Positions 33,704-41,275 of a DNA stretch of 64,000 nucleotides are shown in pieces (position 1 is the first letter of the stretch; each line of letters starts with the position of its first letter). The stretch is from assembly GCF_006539165.1 (NCBI RefSeq), contig NZ_BJMM01000019.1, positions 97,785 through 161,784 of the forward strand, in the 5' to 3' direction. The position numbers and the translations under genes were made by a program. The notes beneath the pieces are model-generated. The model ran no database searches. It had not been told where the DNA came from and was given only the letters and a program-made list of their open reading frames with translations. The stretch comes from Streptomyces cacaoi (GTDB taxonomy: Bacteria > Actinomycetota > Actinomycetes > Streptomycetales > Streptomycetaceae).

Positions 33704-33806
33704 GCAGCACCGGTCAGCGCCGGGTCAGCGCCGGGGCAGCGCCGGGGCAGCGCCGGGAACTGCCGGGCAGTGTCGGGCAGGGCCGAGAGGTGTCGGGCAG
33801 GGGGTG
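33704..33806. repeat. 11-bp tandem repeat CAGCGCCGGGG
   Basis: CAGCACCGGT is followed by CAGCGCCGGGT (33715), CAGCGCCGGGG (33726, 33737) and CAGCGCCGGGA (33748), then by looser copies GCCGGGCAGTGTCGGGCAGGG up to 33800. The array lies between the hemerythrin stop and the MTQ2 start and may form hairpins with terminator function. Confidence 0.7.
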
Positions 33807-33807
33807 C

Positions 33808-34395
33808 TCAGGAGGGCCGTTCGTCGCGGTCGATGGTGTCCTTCACCCGGTCCACGAGAGCCGCGAACGGGCCGACCGTCCACTGGGCCGCCGTCGAGCC
33901 CGCGGCGCCGGGGTGCGGATGGGTCGGCGCGGCCTTCTCCACCCGCAGCAGCCGCCTGCCCATGCTCTGGAGGTGCTCGTCCGAGCAGGAGCGACGCAGC
34001 GCGGGGAACTCCTCGCGCTCCTCGTGCTCGGCGTGGTCGGAGACGGCGTGTTCGAACTCCATGAGCTTGGTGACGAACACCGGGCTGCCGACGTCCATGT
34101 CCTCCAGCTCGGCCAGGATGTGGTTGGCCTCGTCCTCCTCGGCGTTGCGCGCCCGGACCTCCTCCTCGCCCGCGGCCTTCTTGGCGGCCGGACGCACGAT
34201 CATCTCCTCGGCCGTCTCGTGCACGGCGAGCAGCGCCCGCAGCTCGTTGAACTTCTTCTTGCGGTGCTCGCCCTGCGCCTGCCGCACCTCGGTGAACAGG
34301 TCGCGGATCCGGGCGTGCTGGGTCAGCAGGACGGCGGTGACGTCCCCCTGCGGGAGCTTCGCCGCCTCTGCGCGTTCCGTCACTGCGTTGCTCAC
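33808..34395 (-). CDS. hemerythrin-domain protein
   Basis: A 195-residue four-helix diiron-type protein. Ligand candidates lie in the usual helices: LLTQHARIRDLFTEV (His), LLAVHETAEEMIV (H-x3-E), KLMEFEHAVSDHAEHEEREEFPAL (H-x3-H/E). Such proteins bind O2 or NO or act in oxidative-stress responses. The start is GTG at 34395, after AGGAGGACAG; open frame further upstream only translates the tandem DNA repeat and is unlikely to be protein. It lies downstream of an SDR gene on the same strand. Confidence 0.9.
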   Translation of the reverse strand: MSNAVTERAEAAKLPQGDVTAVLLTQHARIRDLFTEVRQAQGEHRKKKFNELRALLAVHETAEEMIVRPAAKKAAGEEEVRARNAEEDEANHILAELEDMDVGSPVFVTKLMEFEHAVSDHAEHEEREEFPALRRSCSDEHLQSMGRRLLRVEKAAPTHPHPGAAGSTAAQWTVGPFAALVDRVKDTIDRDERPS

Positions 34396-34407
34396 GGCAC
34401 TGTCCTC

Positions 34408-34544
34408 CTGTCGGTGCGGACTGTCGGTGCGGTCTTTCGGTACGGGCTGTCGGTTCGGGCTGTCGGTCCGGGGTGTCGCTTCGGGCTGTCGGTTCGGGGT
34501 GTCGGTGTTCGGGCTGTCGGTTCGATGCGGGCTGTCGGTGCGGA
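34408..34544. repeat. 13-bp tandem repeat CTGTCGGTTCGGG, ten copies
   Basis: Units begin at 34408, 34421, 34434, 34447, 34460, 34473, 34486, 34499, 34514 and 34532. The first seven are exactly 13 bases; the eighth and ninth are 15 and 18. The array sits between the SDR gene and the ribosome site of the hemerythrin gene, both on the minus strand, so it would be in the transcribed leader. Confidence 0.9.
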
Positions 34545-34619
34545 TCGTGTGCCTCGTGCGGGTGGCCGCACGGGGCGCGGGCAAACCGGGCGCTCCTCGG
34601 CCGCCCGACGCACGGGCGG

Positions 34620-35582
34620 TCAGCGGGTGTTGGTGAGTCCGCCGGTGACGGCGAGCACCTCGCCGGTCGTGTAGCTGGAGTCGGGGTCCGAGGCCAGATG
34701 GACATAGGCCGGGGCGATCTCCTCCGGCTGCGCGGGGCGGCCCTCCGAGGCGTTGCTGCCGACCTGTGCGAGGCCCTCCAGCGGCATGTGCTGGTCGGCG
34801 ACGTTCAGCACGGTCCAGGTGGGGCCGGGCGCCACGACGTTGGCGCGGATGCCGTCCGCGGCCAGATCGGGGGCGATGGACTTGATGAAGGTGATCAACG
34901 CGGCCTTCGAAGCGGCGTAGTCGATCATCGTGGTGCTGCCCTTGAGGCCCTCCTCGGAGGCGGTCGCGATGATCGAGTCACCCGGGTCCAGATGCGGGAG
35001 GGCGGCCACCACCAGGTGGAAGCACGAGTAGACGTTGGTCTTGAAGGTGCGGTCCCAGTCGGCCGAGGTGAGCTGGTCCAGCGCCATCTTGCTGTTGAGG
35101 TAGGCGGCGTTGTTCACCAGGATGTTGAGCCCGCCCAGCTCCCGCACCGTCCGCTCGACGGCGTCGCGGCAGAAGTCCTCGTCCTGGAGATCGCCCGGCA
35201 GCAGCAGGCACCTGCGCCCCTGCTCCTCGACGGCCGCGCGCGCCTCCTCGGCGTCGGACTGCTCGTAGGGCAGGTACACCAGCGCCACGTCGGCGCCTTC
35301 GCGCGCGTACAGCAGCGCGACGGCCCGCCCGATGCCCGAGTCGCCGCCGGTGATCAGCGCCACCTTGCCGGCGAGCTTGTCCGCCGGGCGGTAGCGCTCG
35401 GCCAGGTACCGGGGGCGCGGGGACATCTCGGACTCCAGCCCCGGCGGGTCCTGCTTCTGCTTCTCGAAGGGCGGGACCGGCTCGGCGTCGATCTGCGGAA
35501 CGGCCGTGTCCCCGCCGCCCTGTCCGTCGTCGTGCCGGTCGTCCTGCCGGTCGTCCTTCCGGCGTGCTGCGTCGTGCCGCAC
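34620..35582 (-). CDS. SDR oxidoreductase, YghA/general-stress type
   Basis: A 320-residue NAD(P)-dependent short-chain dehydrogenase with an N-terminal extension of about 60 residues. The Rossmann motif is ALITGGDSGIGRAVALLYAREG, NNAAYLN follows, and the catalytic set is Ser in IIATASEEG, Tyr and Lys in DYAASKAALI. The extended form matches the YghA/GsiB-linked stress SDRs of bacteria. The GTG at 35582 is used because GAGGAG lies 9 bases before it; a GTG at 35591 directly abuts that site. It is followed by the hemerythrin gene after a tandem repeat. Substrate unknown. Confidence 0.9.
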   Translation of the reverse strand: MRHDAARRKDDRQDDRHDDGQGGGDTAVPQIDAEPVPPFEKQKQDPPGLESEMSPRPRYLAERYRPADKLAGKVALITGGDSGIGRAVALLYAREGADVALVYLPYEQSDAEEARAAVEEQGRRCLLLPGDLQDEDFCRDAVERTVRELGGLNILVNNAAYLNSKMALDQLTSADWDRTFKTNVYSCFHLVVAALPHLDPGDSIIATASEEGLKGSTTMIDYAASKAALITFIKSIAPDLAADGIRANVVAPGPTWTVLNVADQHMPLEGLAQVGSNASEGRPAQPEEIAPAYVHLASDPDSSYTTGEVLAVTGGLTNTR

Positions 35583-35815
35583 CGCAGGCACCTCCTCGCG
35601 GAACGTGTCCGGCCGGGCGCTTCCCGGCCTGCCGGACGAGTGGCCGGTGCACCCGGGGGCCTAACCTGCGGCGGGGCCGACGGGGCCGGTGTGGTGCGGA
35701 CGGTTCGGCTGGGGCGTACCGGGAACCCGGGAGCGTGAGCGGAGTCCGGCCGTGGCCCCGTGTCCGCTGCGGCGGTGCGGGGCGCGGCCGGGCGGACCCC
35801 TAAAGGAAAGCGATC

Positions 35816-36040
35816 ATGACTGTTCCGGAAGAGAGCCGTGAGAAGACCGCGTCCACCGACGAGGTGGTCATGCGCCCCGAATCCCCCGAAGAACAGCCGC
35901 ACATCCACTCCGGCGCGACCCTGAGGGAGGCGTTCGAAGAAGCCGGCGTCCAGCCCGAGGACTTCCAGGAGGGCACGGAGGGCGCCGGGTCCGAGGGCAC
36001 CTCGGGCGAAGGGGGAGCGGCGGACACCTCCGGGCGGTGA
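35816..36040 (+). CDS. 74-residue acidic protein of unknown function
   Basis: MTVPEESREKTASTDEVVMRPESPEEQPHIHSGATLREAFEEAGVQPEDF forms a charged N-terminus with a possible short helix (TLREAFEEAG), and the rest is Gly/Glu-rich (GSEGTSGEGGAADTSGR). AAAGGAAAG lies before the ATG, a strong ribosome site. The composition is that of a disordered protein. No family is recognised. It is divergent from the SDR gene, and both are probably controlled from 35583-35815. Confidence 0.65.
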   Translation: MTVPEESREKTASTDEVVMRPESPEEQPHIHSGATLREAFEEAGVQPEDFQEGTEGAGSEGTSGEGGAADTSGR

Positions 36041-36240
36041 CCGCGCACCCTCATGTACCCGGGCCGGTGCCGGCCCGCCGCCCCGAGGCCCCGGCACCGG
36101 CCCGCCCATTCCCCCGCCCGTGCCCTGCCTCTGACCGGGCCCCGCCGGACGAGCGTCCCCGCCGGACGGTCGCCCCTCGCCGTGCGTGCCCGGAAGCGTC
36201 CGGAAGCCCCGCCGTGGGCAACTGCGGTTTCCTGGACGGC

Positions 36241-37112
36241 ATGACGCAGCCACACCCTTCCGCGCACAGCCCGTCCCCGGCCCCGTCCGCACCGACGTCC
36301 CCGTCTGCGCCGACATCCCCGCACCACGTGCTCCGGTCGTTGCTGCCGGGGTCGGGCGGGAGCGGGCGGGAGTGGGACGCTGTCGCGGCCGGGGAGTCCG
36401 GTGCCGCCGTCTTCCGCCGTTCGGACGGTGCGGCCTACGCCAAGTGCGTCCCACCGGAGAGGAGTTCGGGTCTGGGCGCGGAGCGGGACCGGGTCGCCTG
36501 GCTCGCGGGGACGGGGATCCCGGGGCCCGAGGTGCTGGAGTGGGCCTCCCGCGAGGCGGGTGCCTGTCTGGTGACCTCGACCGTCCCCGGCGTTCCGGCC
36601 GACACCCTCACCTCCGGCGCCCTGCGCGCGGCCTGGCCCGCGCTGGTGCGCCTGCTGCGCCGCATCCACGAACTCCCGCCGGGAGACTGCCCGTTCGAGC
36701 GGCGGCTGGAGACCATGGTCCGGGTGGCCGAGGACGTCGTGCGCCGGGGCGCCGTCGAACCGGCCTTCCTGGCCGAGGAGCAGCGGGGCGTCCCGGCCGC
36801 GACGCTGCTGGCGGACCTCCGCGCCGAGCTGCCCGCCCGCCTCGCGCAGGAGGAGGCCGACCTGGCGGTCTGCCACGGGGACGCCTGTCTGCCCAACTTC
36901 CTGGTGGATCCGGACACTTCGCTGTGCACGGGCGTCATCGACCTGGGCCGCCTCGGCGTCGCCGACCGCTGGCCCTGCTGCGCGCCAGTGCGGAGGAGAC
37001 CTGGACCGGTGACGACGGCGCGCACGCCGACCGCGTCCTCGCCGAGCACTGCTCGCCCGACCGGGACCGGCTCCGCTTCTATCTCCACCTCGACCCGCTG
37101 ACCTGGGGCTGA
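36241..37112 (+). pseudogene. aminoglycoside phosphotransferase, APH(3')-like, frameshifted
   Basis: The frame from ATG 36241 has all N-terminal and central features of an APH: AAVFRRSDGAAYAKCV (ATP-binding Lys), HGDACLPNFLVDP (catalytic Asp) and GVIDLGRLGVADRW (metal Asp). Directly after ADRW, at about 36972-36976, the match jumps to another frame, which continues LALLRASAEETWTGDDGAHADRVL and ends WG at 37112. Relatives read ADRW-Y-D-L-A there, so about 10 bases are missing. Read as it stands, the enzyme lacks its normal last 45 residues and is replaced by 40 unrelated ones. A sequencing error is possible. Function when intact: phosphorylation of an aminoglycoside or similar sugar. Confidence 0.8.
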
Positions 37113-37230
37113 CCGCGCCGCCGACCAGGCACCGACGAGGCGCCGACCGGGCATCGGCCGGACGCCGGCCGGACGCCGAAGGGAGGCGCGCCGAAGGGGG
37201 CGCCGAGGGGGCCGCTGACGGCCGGTGCCG

Positions 37231-38013
37231 TCACCGCAGCCGGGCGACGCCCGCGAACATGTTGCTCTCCTCGGTGCCGACGGGCTCGGCCCCGTCCTCG
37301 GGCCGCCAGTGCTGCATGGGGACGATGCCGGGCTCGACCAGTTCGCACCGCGCGGGCAACAGCGCCGCCACCTCGGTACGGGAGCGCAGATGCATCGGCA
37401 CCCCGCGCCGGGCGTACACCTCGGCCAACGCCGCCGATCCCCGGGCGAGTTCGGCCGTGGCGGTCGTCAGCGCGAGGAAGCTGCCGGGGGCGAGAGGCTC
37501 CACGAGTTGTGCGAGCAGCCCGGCCGCGTCCTCGACGAACTGGAGCACCGCGATCGCGGTCACGCCCACCGGCCGGCTCAGGTCGAGCGTGTCGCGCAGC
37601 CCGGGCGCCGCGAACAGCGCAGCGGGGTCCCGCAGGTCCGCCTCGACGCAGGCCGTGCCGCCCGGTGGTGAGTCGGGCAGCAGCGCGCGGGAGTGGGCGA
37701 GCACCACCGGGTCGTTGTCGACGTAGACCACGCGTGCCCCGGGTGCGGTGCGCCGCACCACCTCGTGCAGGTTCGGCGAGGTCGGGATGCCGGAGCCGAG
37801 GTCGAGAAACTGGCGCATTCCGGCCTCGGCCGCGAGCCAGTGCGCCATGCGCCGCATCACCGCCCGGTTGACCCGCATGCTCGTCCACAGCCCCGGCCAC
37901 ACCCGGAGCGCTTCCTCGGCGGCTTCCCGGTCCGGCGGGTAGTTGTCCGTGCCGCCCAGGACGTAGTCGTACATCCGGGCGGAGTGCGCCACCGTGGTGT
38001 CCCCGTCGGCCAT
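37231..38013 (-). CDS. SAM-dependent methyltransferase, PF04672 type
   Basis: A 260-residue protein of the actinomycete-specific PF04672 (DUF574) group. It has the family start TTVAHSARMYDYVLGGTDNYPPDREAAE, motif I FLDLGSGIPTSPNLHEV, the acidic strand VVYVDNDPVVLAHSRALL and a final TEESNMFAGVARLR. Streptomycetes hold tens of paralogues, mostly of unknown target. The ATG at 38013 is six bases inside an alternative GTG; GGGAG lies upstream at good distance. It is a single gene, separated by 638 bases from the next one. Confidence 0.9.
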   Translation of the reverse strand: MADGDTTVAHSARMYDYVLGGTDNYPPDREAAEEALRVWPGLWTSMRVNRAVMRRMAHWLAAEAGMRQFLDLGSGIPTSPNLHEVVRRTAPGARVVYVDNDPVVLAHSRALLPDSPPGGTACVEADLRDPAALFAAPGLRDTLDLSRPVGVTAIAVLQFVEDAAGLLAQLVEPLAPGSFLALTTATAELARGSAALAEVYARRGVPMHLRSRTEVAALLPARCELVEPGIVPMQHWRPEDGAEPVGTEESNMFAGVARLR

Positions 38014-38651
38014 CCGCACCCGCTCCCTCTTCCCTCTGCCGCTGCGATTCCCGGCATACGGTTCCCCGCACCGCGGGTCTCCCGCCGCTCAGGCTCTCGT
38101 CGCCCGGCCCGCTCCGGGCCTGCGCGGTGGCCAGTGTGTCCCGGCGGCACGGCCCGGCGACAGCGGTCGTACCGCCCCCGAACACCCGGCAGCTGCCGTA
38201 CGGGCGGACGCCATACGACGGATGCCGTACGGCAGGTGACATACGGCGGACGGTGCACGGCAGTCGGCGCGCGCGGTGGGTCCGGCGGGCGTCGTGCCGG
38301 TGGGGGACGGAGGGCGCGGGGCGGTCCGTGCGCCGTGCCACGGCCGTCCGGCCGATCGTGCGCTGTTGCGCTCCCCGGCCGCCTGCCGGTGCCGTGCGCT
38401 CCCGATTCCGTCCCCGGGGTGGTGTGAGCGTCCCCCAGGAGTGACATGTCCGCTGCGGCTCTGTCCCGGAGCGTGTGCGGCTGCTGCTCTGAACCCGGCG
38501 GACGGGCGCCCTGCCTCAGGTAGCGGGGATGGCGCGTCGCCGACGAGTCACCAACGCTGCCCCGGCCCGGACCCCCGCTCGCGACGACGGTGCCCTCCGG
38601 TGCCGCCCCGTCCACGGGTCCGCCGCCGGCGGCCGACGAAAGGACTGCAAC
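38014..38651. other. 638-bp gap between divergent genes
   Basis: No gene is convincing here. Near the methyltransferase start, short inverted motifs CCGTACGG and CATACGG recur (38190-38250), including the perfect palindrome GCCGTACGGC at 38224-38233, perhaps a regulator site. The rest to 38640 is unstructured GC-rich DNA; AAAGGACTGC at its end is the ribosome site of the secreted-protein gene. Confidence 0.5.
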
Positions 38652-39008
38652 ATGAGGACGAAGGAAACGACCACCCGCACCCGGGCGTTGACGGTGCTGG
38701 CCGTGATGGCCACCGCACTGGTGGGCGTGCTGCCGGCCTCGGCGGTCGCGCAGAGCGGTTCGGCCTCGGCCGAGCGGCACCGTGGCTATGTCTGCGACCG
38801 CGTCGAGCGGCACCACAGCGGCGTGGTGGGCAGCAGCAGGTGCCGTGCCTTCAATGCGCCCCGCCACGGCACCATCCGCGGCTCGTTCACGATCCAGAAG
38901 CGCGGTTCGCATCACCTCAGGTGGCTCTGTGTGGCCCGGCACAACCGTCCCTCCGGGTACGCCAACACGCCCAACTGGGTGCGCGGGGAGCAGTGCCGCC
39001 GGATCTGA
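38652..39008 (+). CDS. small secreted basic protein with four cysteines
   Basis: A 118-residue protein. The signal peptide MRTKETTTRTRALTVLAVMATALVGVLPASAVA is cut near residue 33. The mature 85 residues are rich in Arg and His and hold four Cys (YVCDRV, SSRCRAF, WLCVAR, EQCRRI), which would allow two disulfides. The strand-rich pattern TIRGSFTIQKRGSHHLRWLCV suggests a compact beta fold. GAAAGGACTGCAAC precedes the ATG. Function unknown; a small exported antimicrobial, inhibitor or cell-wall protein are possible. Confidence 0.78.
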   Translation: MRTKETTTRTRALTVLAVMATALVGVLPASAVAQSGSASAERHRGYVCDRVERHHSGVVGSSRCRAFNAPRHGTIRGSFTIQKRGSHHLRWLCVARHNRPSGYANTPNWVRGEQCRRI

Positions 39009-39702
39009 GCCGTCGGCTGATGACTCACCCGGGCTGGGTGCGCTCGACCGCGCCCCGCCCGGGTGACCCACCGGACCACCGCCCTGCCGGCGGTGGTCCG
39101 TTCCCGTGCGCCGCCCCGTGCGAGCGCCTCGTCCCCCGACTCGTTCCCCGACGCCGGGTCACGCCCGCGTGCGCCGCGTTCCGCCTCCGGGCACGGAGCC
39201 CACCCCGCCCGACCCGAGCCCGCGTGCCGACGCCGGGCGGGCCGCACCCGCGCCCGCCCTGCCCCGGCCCGCACGGCGACGCCGAGAGGTTCGCCTCCTG
39301 GCCCTGCCCCGGCCTGCGCGGTGACTGCGAGGTCCGCCTCCCGGCCCTGCCCCGGCCCGCACGGCGACGCCGAGAGGTCCGCCTCCTGGCCCTGCCCCGG
39401 CCCGCGCGGTGGCACCGAGGTCCGCCCGCCTCCCGGCCCACGCCAAGCCCCGCCACTCCGCGCCGAGTTCGGCCTCCCCCGGCGGCCCCGGCGCCGGGTT
39501 CCGCCCCGTTCGCCCGGCGCTCCGGGCCCCGGCGCCACCTCCCCGACGCCGCGCGCCGTGTGTCGCGCCCGGACGCCGGGTGCCCCGCCCCGCCGCCCGG
39601 CCCCGCGCCGCCGGGTCCCGTCGTCCGGTCTGGTCCACTGGCCCTCCGGGCGGGGGCGCGTCCCTGCCGTCCCCGCCGTCCCGACCGATCGCGGAGGACC
39701 AT
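39009..39702. repeat. gene-free region with A-B-A-B tandem array
   Basis: The array fills 39259-39438 with four units of 45, 43, 45 and 47 bases, each starting CTGCCCCGGCC. Units 1 (39259) and 3 (39347) differ at one base; units 2 (39304) and 4 (39392) resemble each other more than their neighbours, so the true period is an 88-bp pair. Long open frames cross the region on both strands, but they only follow the GC bias. The flanks 39009-39258 and 39439-39690 are GC-rich and featureless. Confidence 0.8.
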
Positions 39703-40074
39703 ATGCGTACTGGAGTGCTGAGGGCCGTCGGTGCGACGACCGCCGTCTACGGGCTGGCCGTGGCCGCCCGGCCCGGGCTGCTGGCCCGGCCTTCCGGGCT
39801 GGTGGACGAGGGCGGGCGGGTGCCGGGGCACACCGCCGTGTCGCTGCGTCCGGTGGGCCTGCGGGACGCCGCCTCCGGGCTGGCGCTCGTGCTGGCGCCG
39901 CGCGGCCCCGCGCTGCGCACCGCCGCCTGGGTGCGGATGGCCGCCGACTTCGGTGACGCGGCGCTGCTGGGTGCGACCCTGCCGCGCCGGGCCCGGGCGG
40001 GCGCCGTCGCCATCTCGCTGGCGTGGGGCGCGGTGTCCCTCGCCGCCCTGTGCACGGGCCCGGACGCCGAGTAG
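39703..40074 (+). CDS. 123-residue membrane protein
   Basis: MRTGVLRAVGATTAVYGLAVAARPGLLARPSGLVDEGG is followed by AVSLRPVGLRDAASGLALVLAP, WVRMAADFGDAALLGATL and AVAISLAWGAVSLAALC, giving probably three to four transmembrane helices. The pattern recalls small DoxX/DUF4267-like membrane proteins but no match is certain. GCGGAGGACCAT lies before the ATG. The last codons and the stop belong to the first unit of a 23-bp triplicate repeat that runs into the spacer. Confidence 0.75.
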   Translation: MRTGVLRAVGATTAVYGLAVAARPGLLARPSGLVDEGGRVPGHTAVSLRPVGLRDAASGLALVLAPRGPALRTAAWVRMAADFGDAALLGATLPRRARAGAVAISLAWGAVSLAALCTGPDAE

Positions 40075-40124
40075 CCCCGGGCTCGGACGCCGGGTGGCCC
40101 CGGGCCCGGACGCCGGGTCGCCCC
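40056..40124. repeat. 23-bp repeat in three tandem copies across a stop codon
   Basis: Units at 40056-40078, 40079-40101 and 40102-40124 share GGGC(C/T)CGGACGCCG and end in CCCC. The first includes the final codons and TAG of the membrane-protein gene; the next two carry GGGT in place of AGTA and lie beyond it. Confidence 0.85.
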
Positions 40125-40241
40125 GGGTGCCGCGTCGCGGAACCCGCGCGGGGGACGCCGGTGGACCTCACCCGGGGCGGTACGCGCTCCAGCCCGCAAG
40201 CTATGCGCTCCCGTCCGCAGCCTTATCTGCTCGCACATTTG

Positions 40242-40256
40242 CCTAAAGGCCTTAGG
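40242..40256. promoter_or_regulatory. palindrome upstream of the TetR gene, likely operator
   Basis: CCTAAAGGCCTTAGG is an almost perfect inverted repeat (CCTAA/TTAGG arms), about 40 bases before the TetR start and in a locally AT-rich stretch. TetR regulators commonly bind such sites over their own promoter, so auto-repression is the simplest reading. Confidence 0.6.
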
Positions 40257-40293
40257 TAGTGCACACTCGACGATGTCGAACAGGAGGACGGAC

Positions 40294-40863
40294 ATGGTGC
40301 GTGCGGGACTCACCCCGGAACGGCTGACCCAGGCGGGTGCCGAGCTGGCGGACGAGGTCGGCTTCGAGCAGGTCACCGTCTCGGCGCTCGCCCGCCGGTT
40401 CGACGTCAAGGCCGCGAGCCTGTACTCGCACGTACGCAGCTCGCACGACCTGAAGACACGTATCGCCCTGCTCGCCCTGGAGGAGATGGCCGACCGGTCC
40501 GCCGAGGCCCTGGCCGGCCGGGCGGGCAAGGGGGCGCTGACCGCTCTGGCCGACGTCTACCGCGACTACGCGCGGGAGCACCCCGGCCGCTACACGGCGG
40601 CCCGGTTCCCGCTCGACCCGGAGACGGCCGCGGCCAGTGCCGGCCCCCGGCACGCCCGTATGACGCGGGCCGTCCTGCGCGGCTACGACCTCCAGGAGCC
40701 GGAGAGCACCCACGCGGTCCGGCTGCTGGGCAGTGTTTTCCACGGTTACGTGAGCCTGGAGGCTGCGGGCGGGTTCAGCCACAGCGCCCCGGACTCGCAG
40801 GAGTCCTGGGAGCGGACCCTGGACGCCCTCGACGCGCTGCTGCGCAACTGGCCGACGGCCTGA
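40294..40863 (+). CDS. TetR-family regulator with WHG-type C-terminal domain
   Basis: A 189-residue regulator. The helix-turn-helix is LTQAGAELADEVGFEQVTVSALARRFDVKAASLYSHVRSSHDLKTRIAL (about 10-58). The ligand domain contains ARFPLDPETAAASAGPRH and AVRLLGSVFHGYVSLEAAGGF, the latter typical of the WHG/TetR_C_33 group. The ATG at 40294 follows CAGGAGGACGGAC; an ATG seven codons earlier has no such site. A palindrome lies just upstream. Its target genes are not evident: the nearest downstream gene is the SGNH hydrolase, 412 bases away. Confidence 0.92.
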   Translation: MVRAGLTPERLTQAGAELADEVGFEQVTVSALARRFDVKAASLYSHVRSSHDLKTRIALLALEEMADRSAEALAGRAGKGALTALADVYRDYAREHPGRYTAARFPLDPETAAASAGPRHARMTRAVLRGYDLQEPESTHAVRLLGSVFHGYVSLEAAGGFSHSAPDSQESWERTLDALDALLRNWPTA

Positions 40864-41275
40864 CCGGCACCACGCCACGCCCGCAACGCCTCACCGCACC
40901 GCGCCCAGCGCCCGCCGCACCCCCGTTGCCCGGCCCCACCCGCGGCGCGCACGGCGCCCACGACGACTGACGGCACCACGTCCGCCGCGCGCACGGCATC
41001 GCCGCCCCCCCCGCGACGTCTGCCGGCACCGCGGTGGACGCCCGGCACGGGCCCGTCCGTCCCCCTGCACGGCGGACGTGGCGGCGACGGGCGACGGGCG
41101 ACGGGGACGGGCGACGGACACGGTGCGCATCCGCCCCCGCGGCGCCCGCCCGGCACCGCGCCCGCATGCCCGGGCGCGGCGGCCCCGCACACCCGAGACC
41201 CCTGCACACCCGAGACCCCGCACACCCGAGAACACTCCCCGCACACCCGAGAACATGCAGCGACAGGTGGAGACC
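40864..41275. repeat. gene-free leader with short tandem repeats
   Basis: This 412-bp gap precedes the SGNH-hydrolase gene. GCGACGG-type 7-bp repeats occur at about 41083-41117. At 41187-41254 the 12-mer GCACACCCGAGA occurs four times with spacers of 2-9 bases. GGTGGAGA at its end serves as the ribosome site. No gene is visible. Confidence 0.7.

Noticed and set aside
34396..34584. N-terminal extension of the hemerythrin protein with TDSPNRQP repeats
   Set aside because: It is a translation of the 13-bp DNA array whose period is not a multiple of three; AGGAGG lies between the array and the GTG at 34395.
36037..36240. Open frame continuing upstream of the phosphotransferase from a GTG at 36037 that overlaps the preceding stop
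   Set aside because: The added 68 residues are Pro/Arg/Ala-rich and match nothing expected for this family; the ATG at 36241 gives a normal N-terminus.
38912..40171. Long minus-strand open frame across the 39-kb repeat array
   Set aside because: It consists of translated DNA repeats, has no ribosome site and overlaps a real membrane-protein gene on the other strand.
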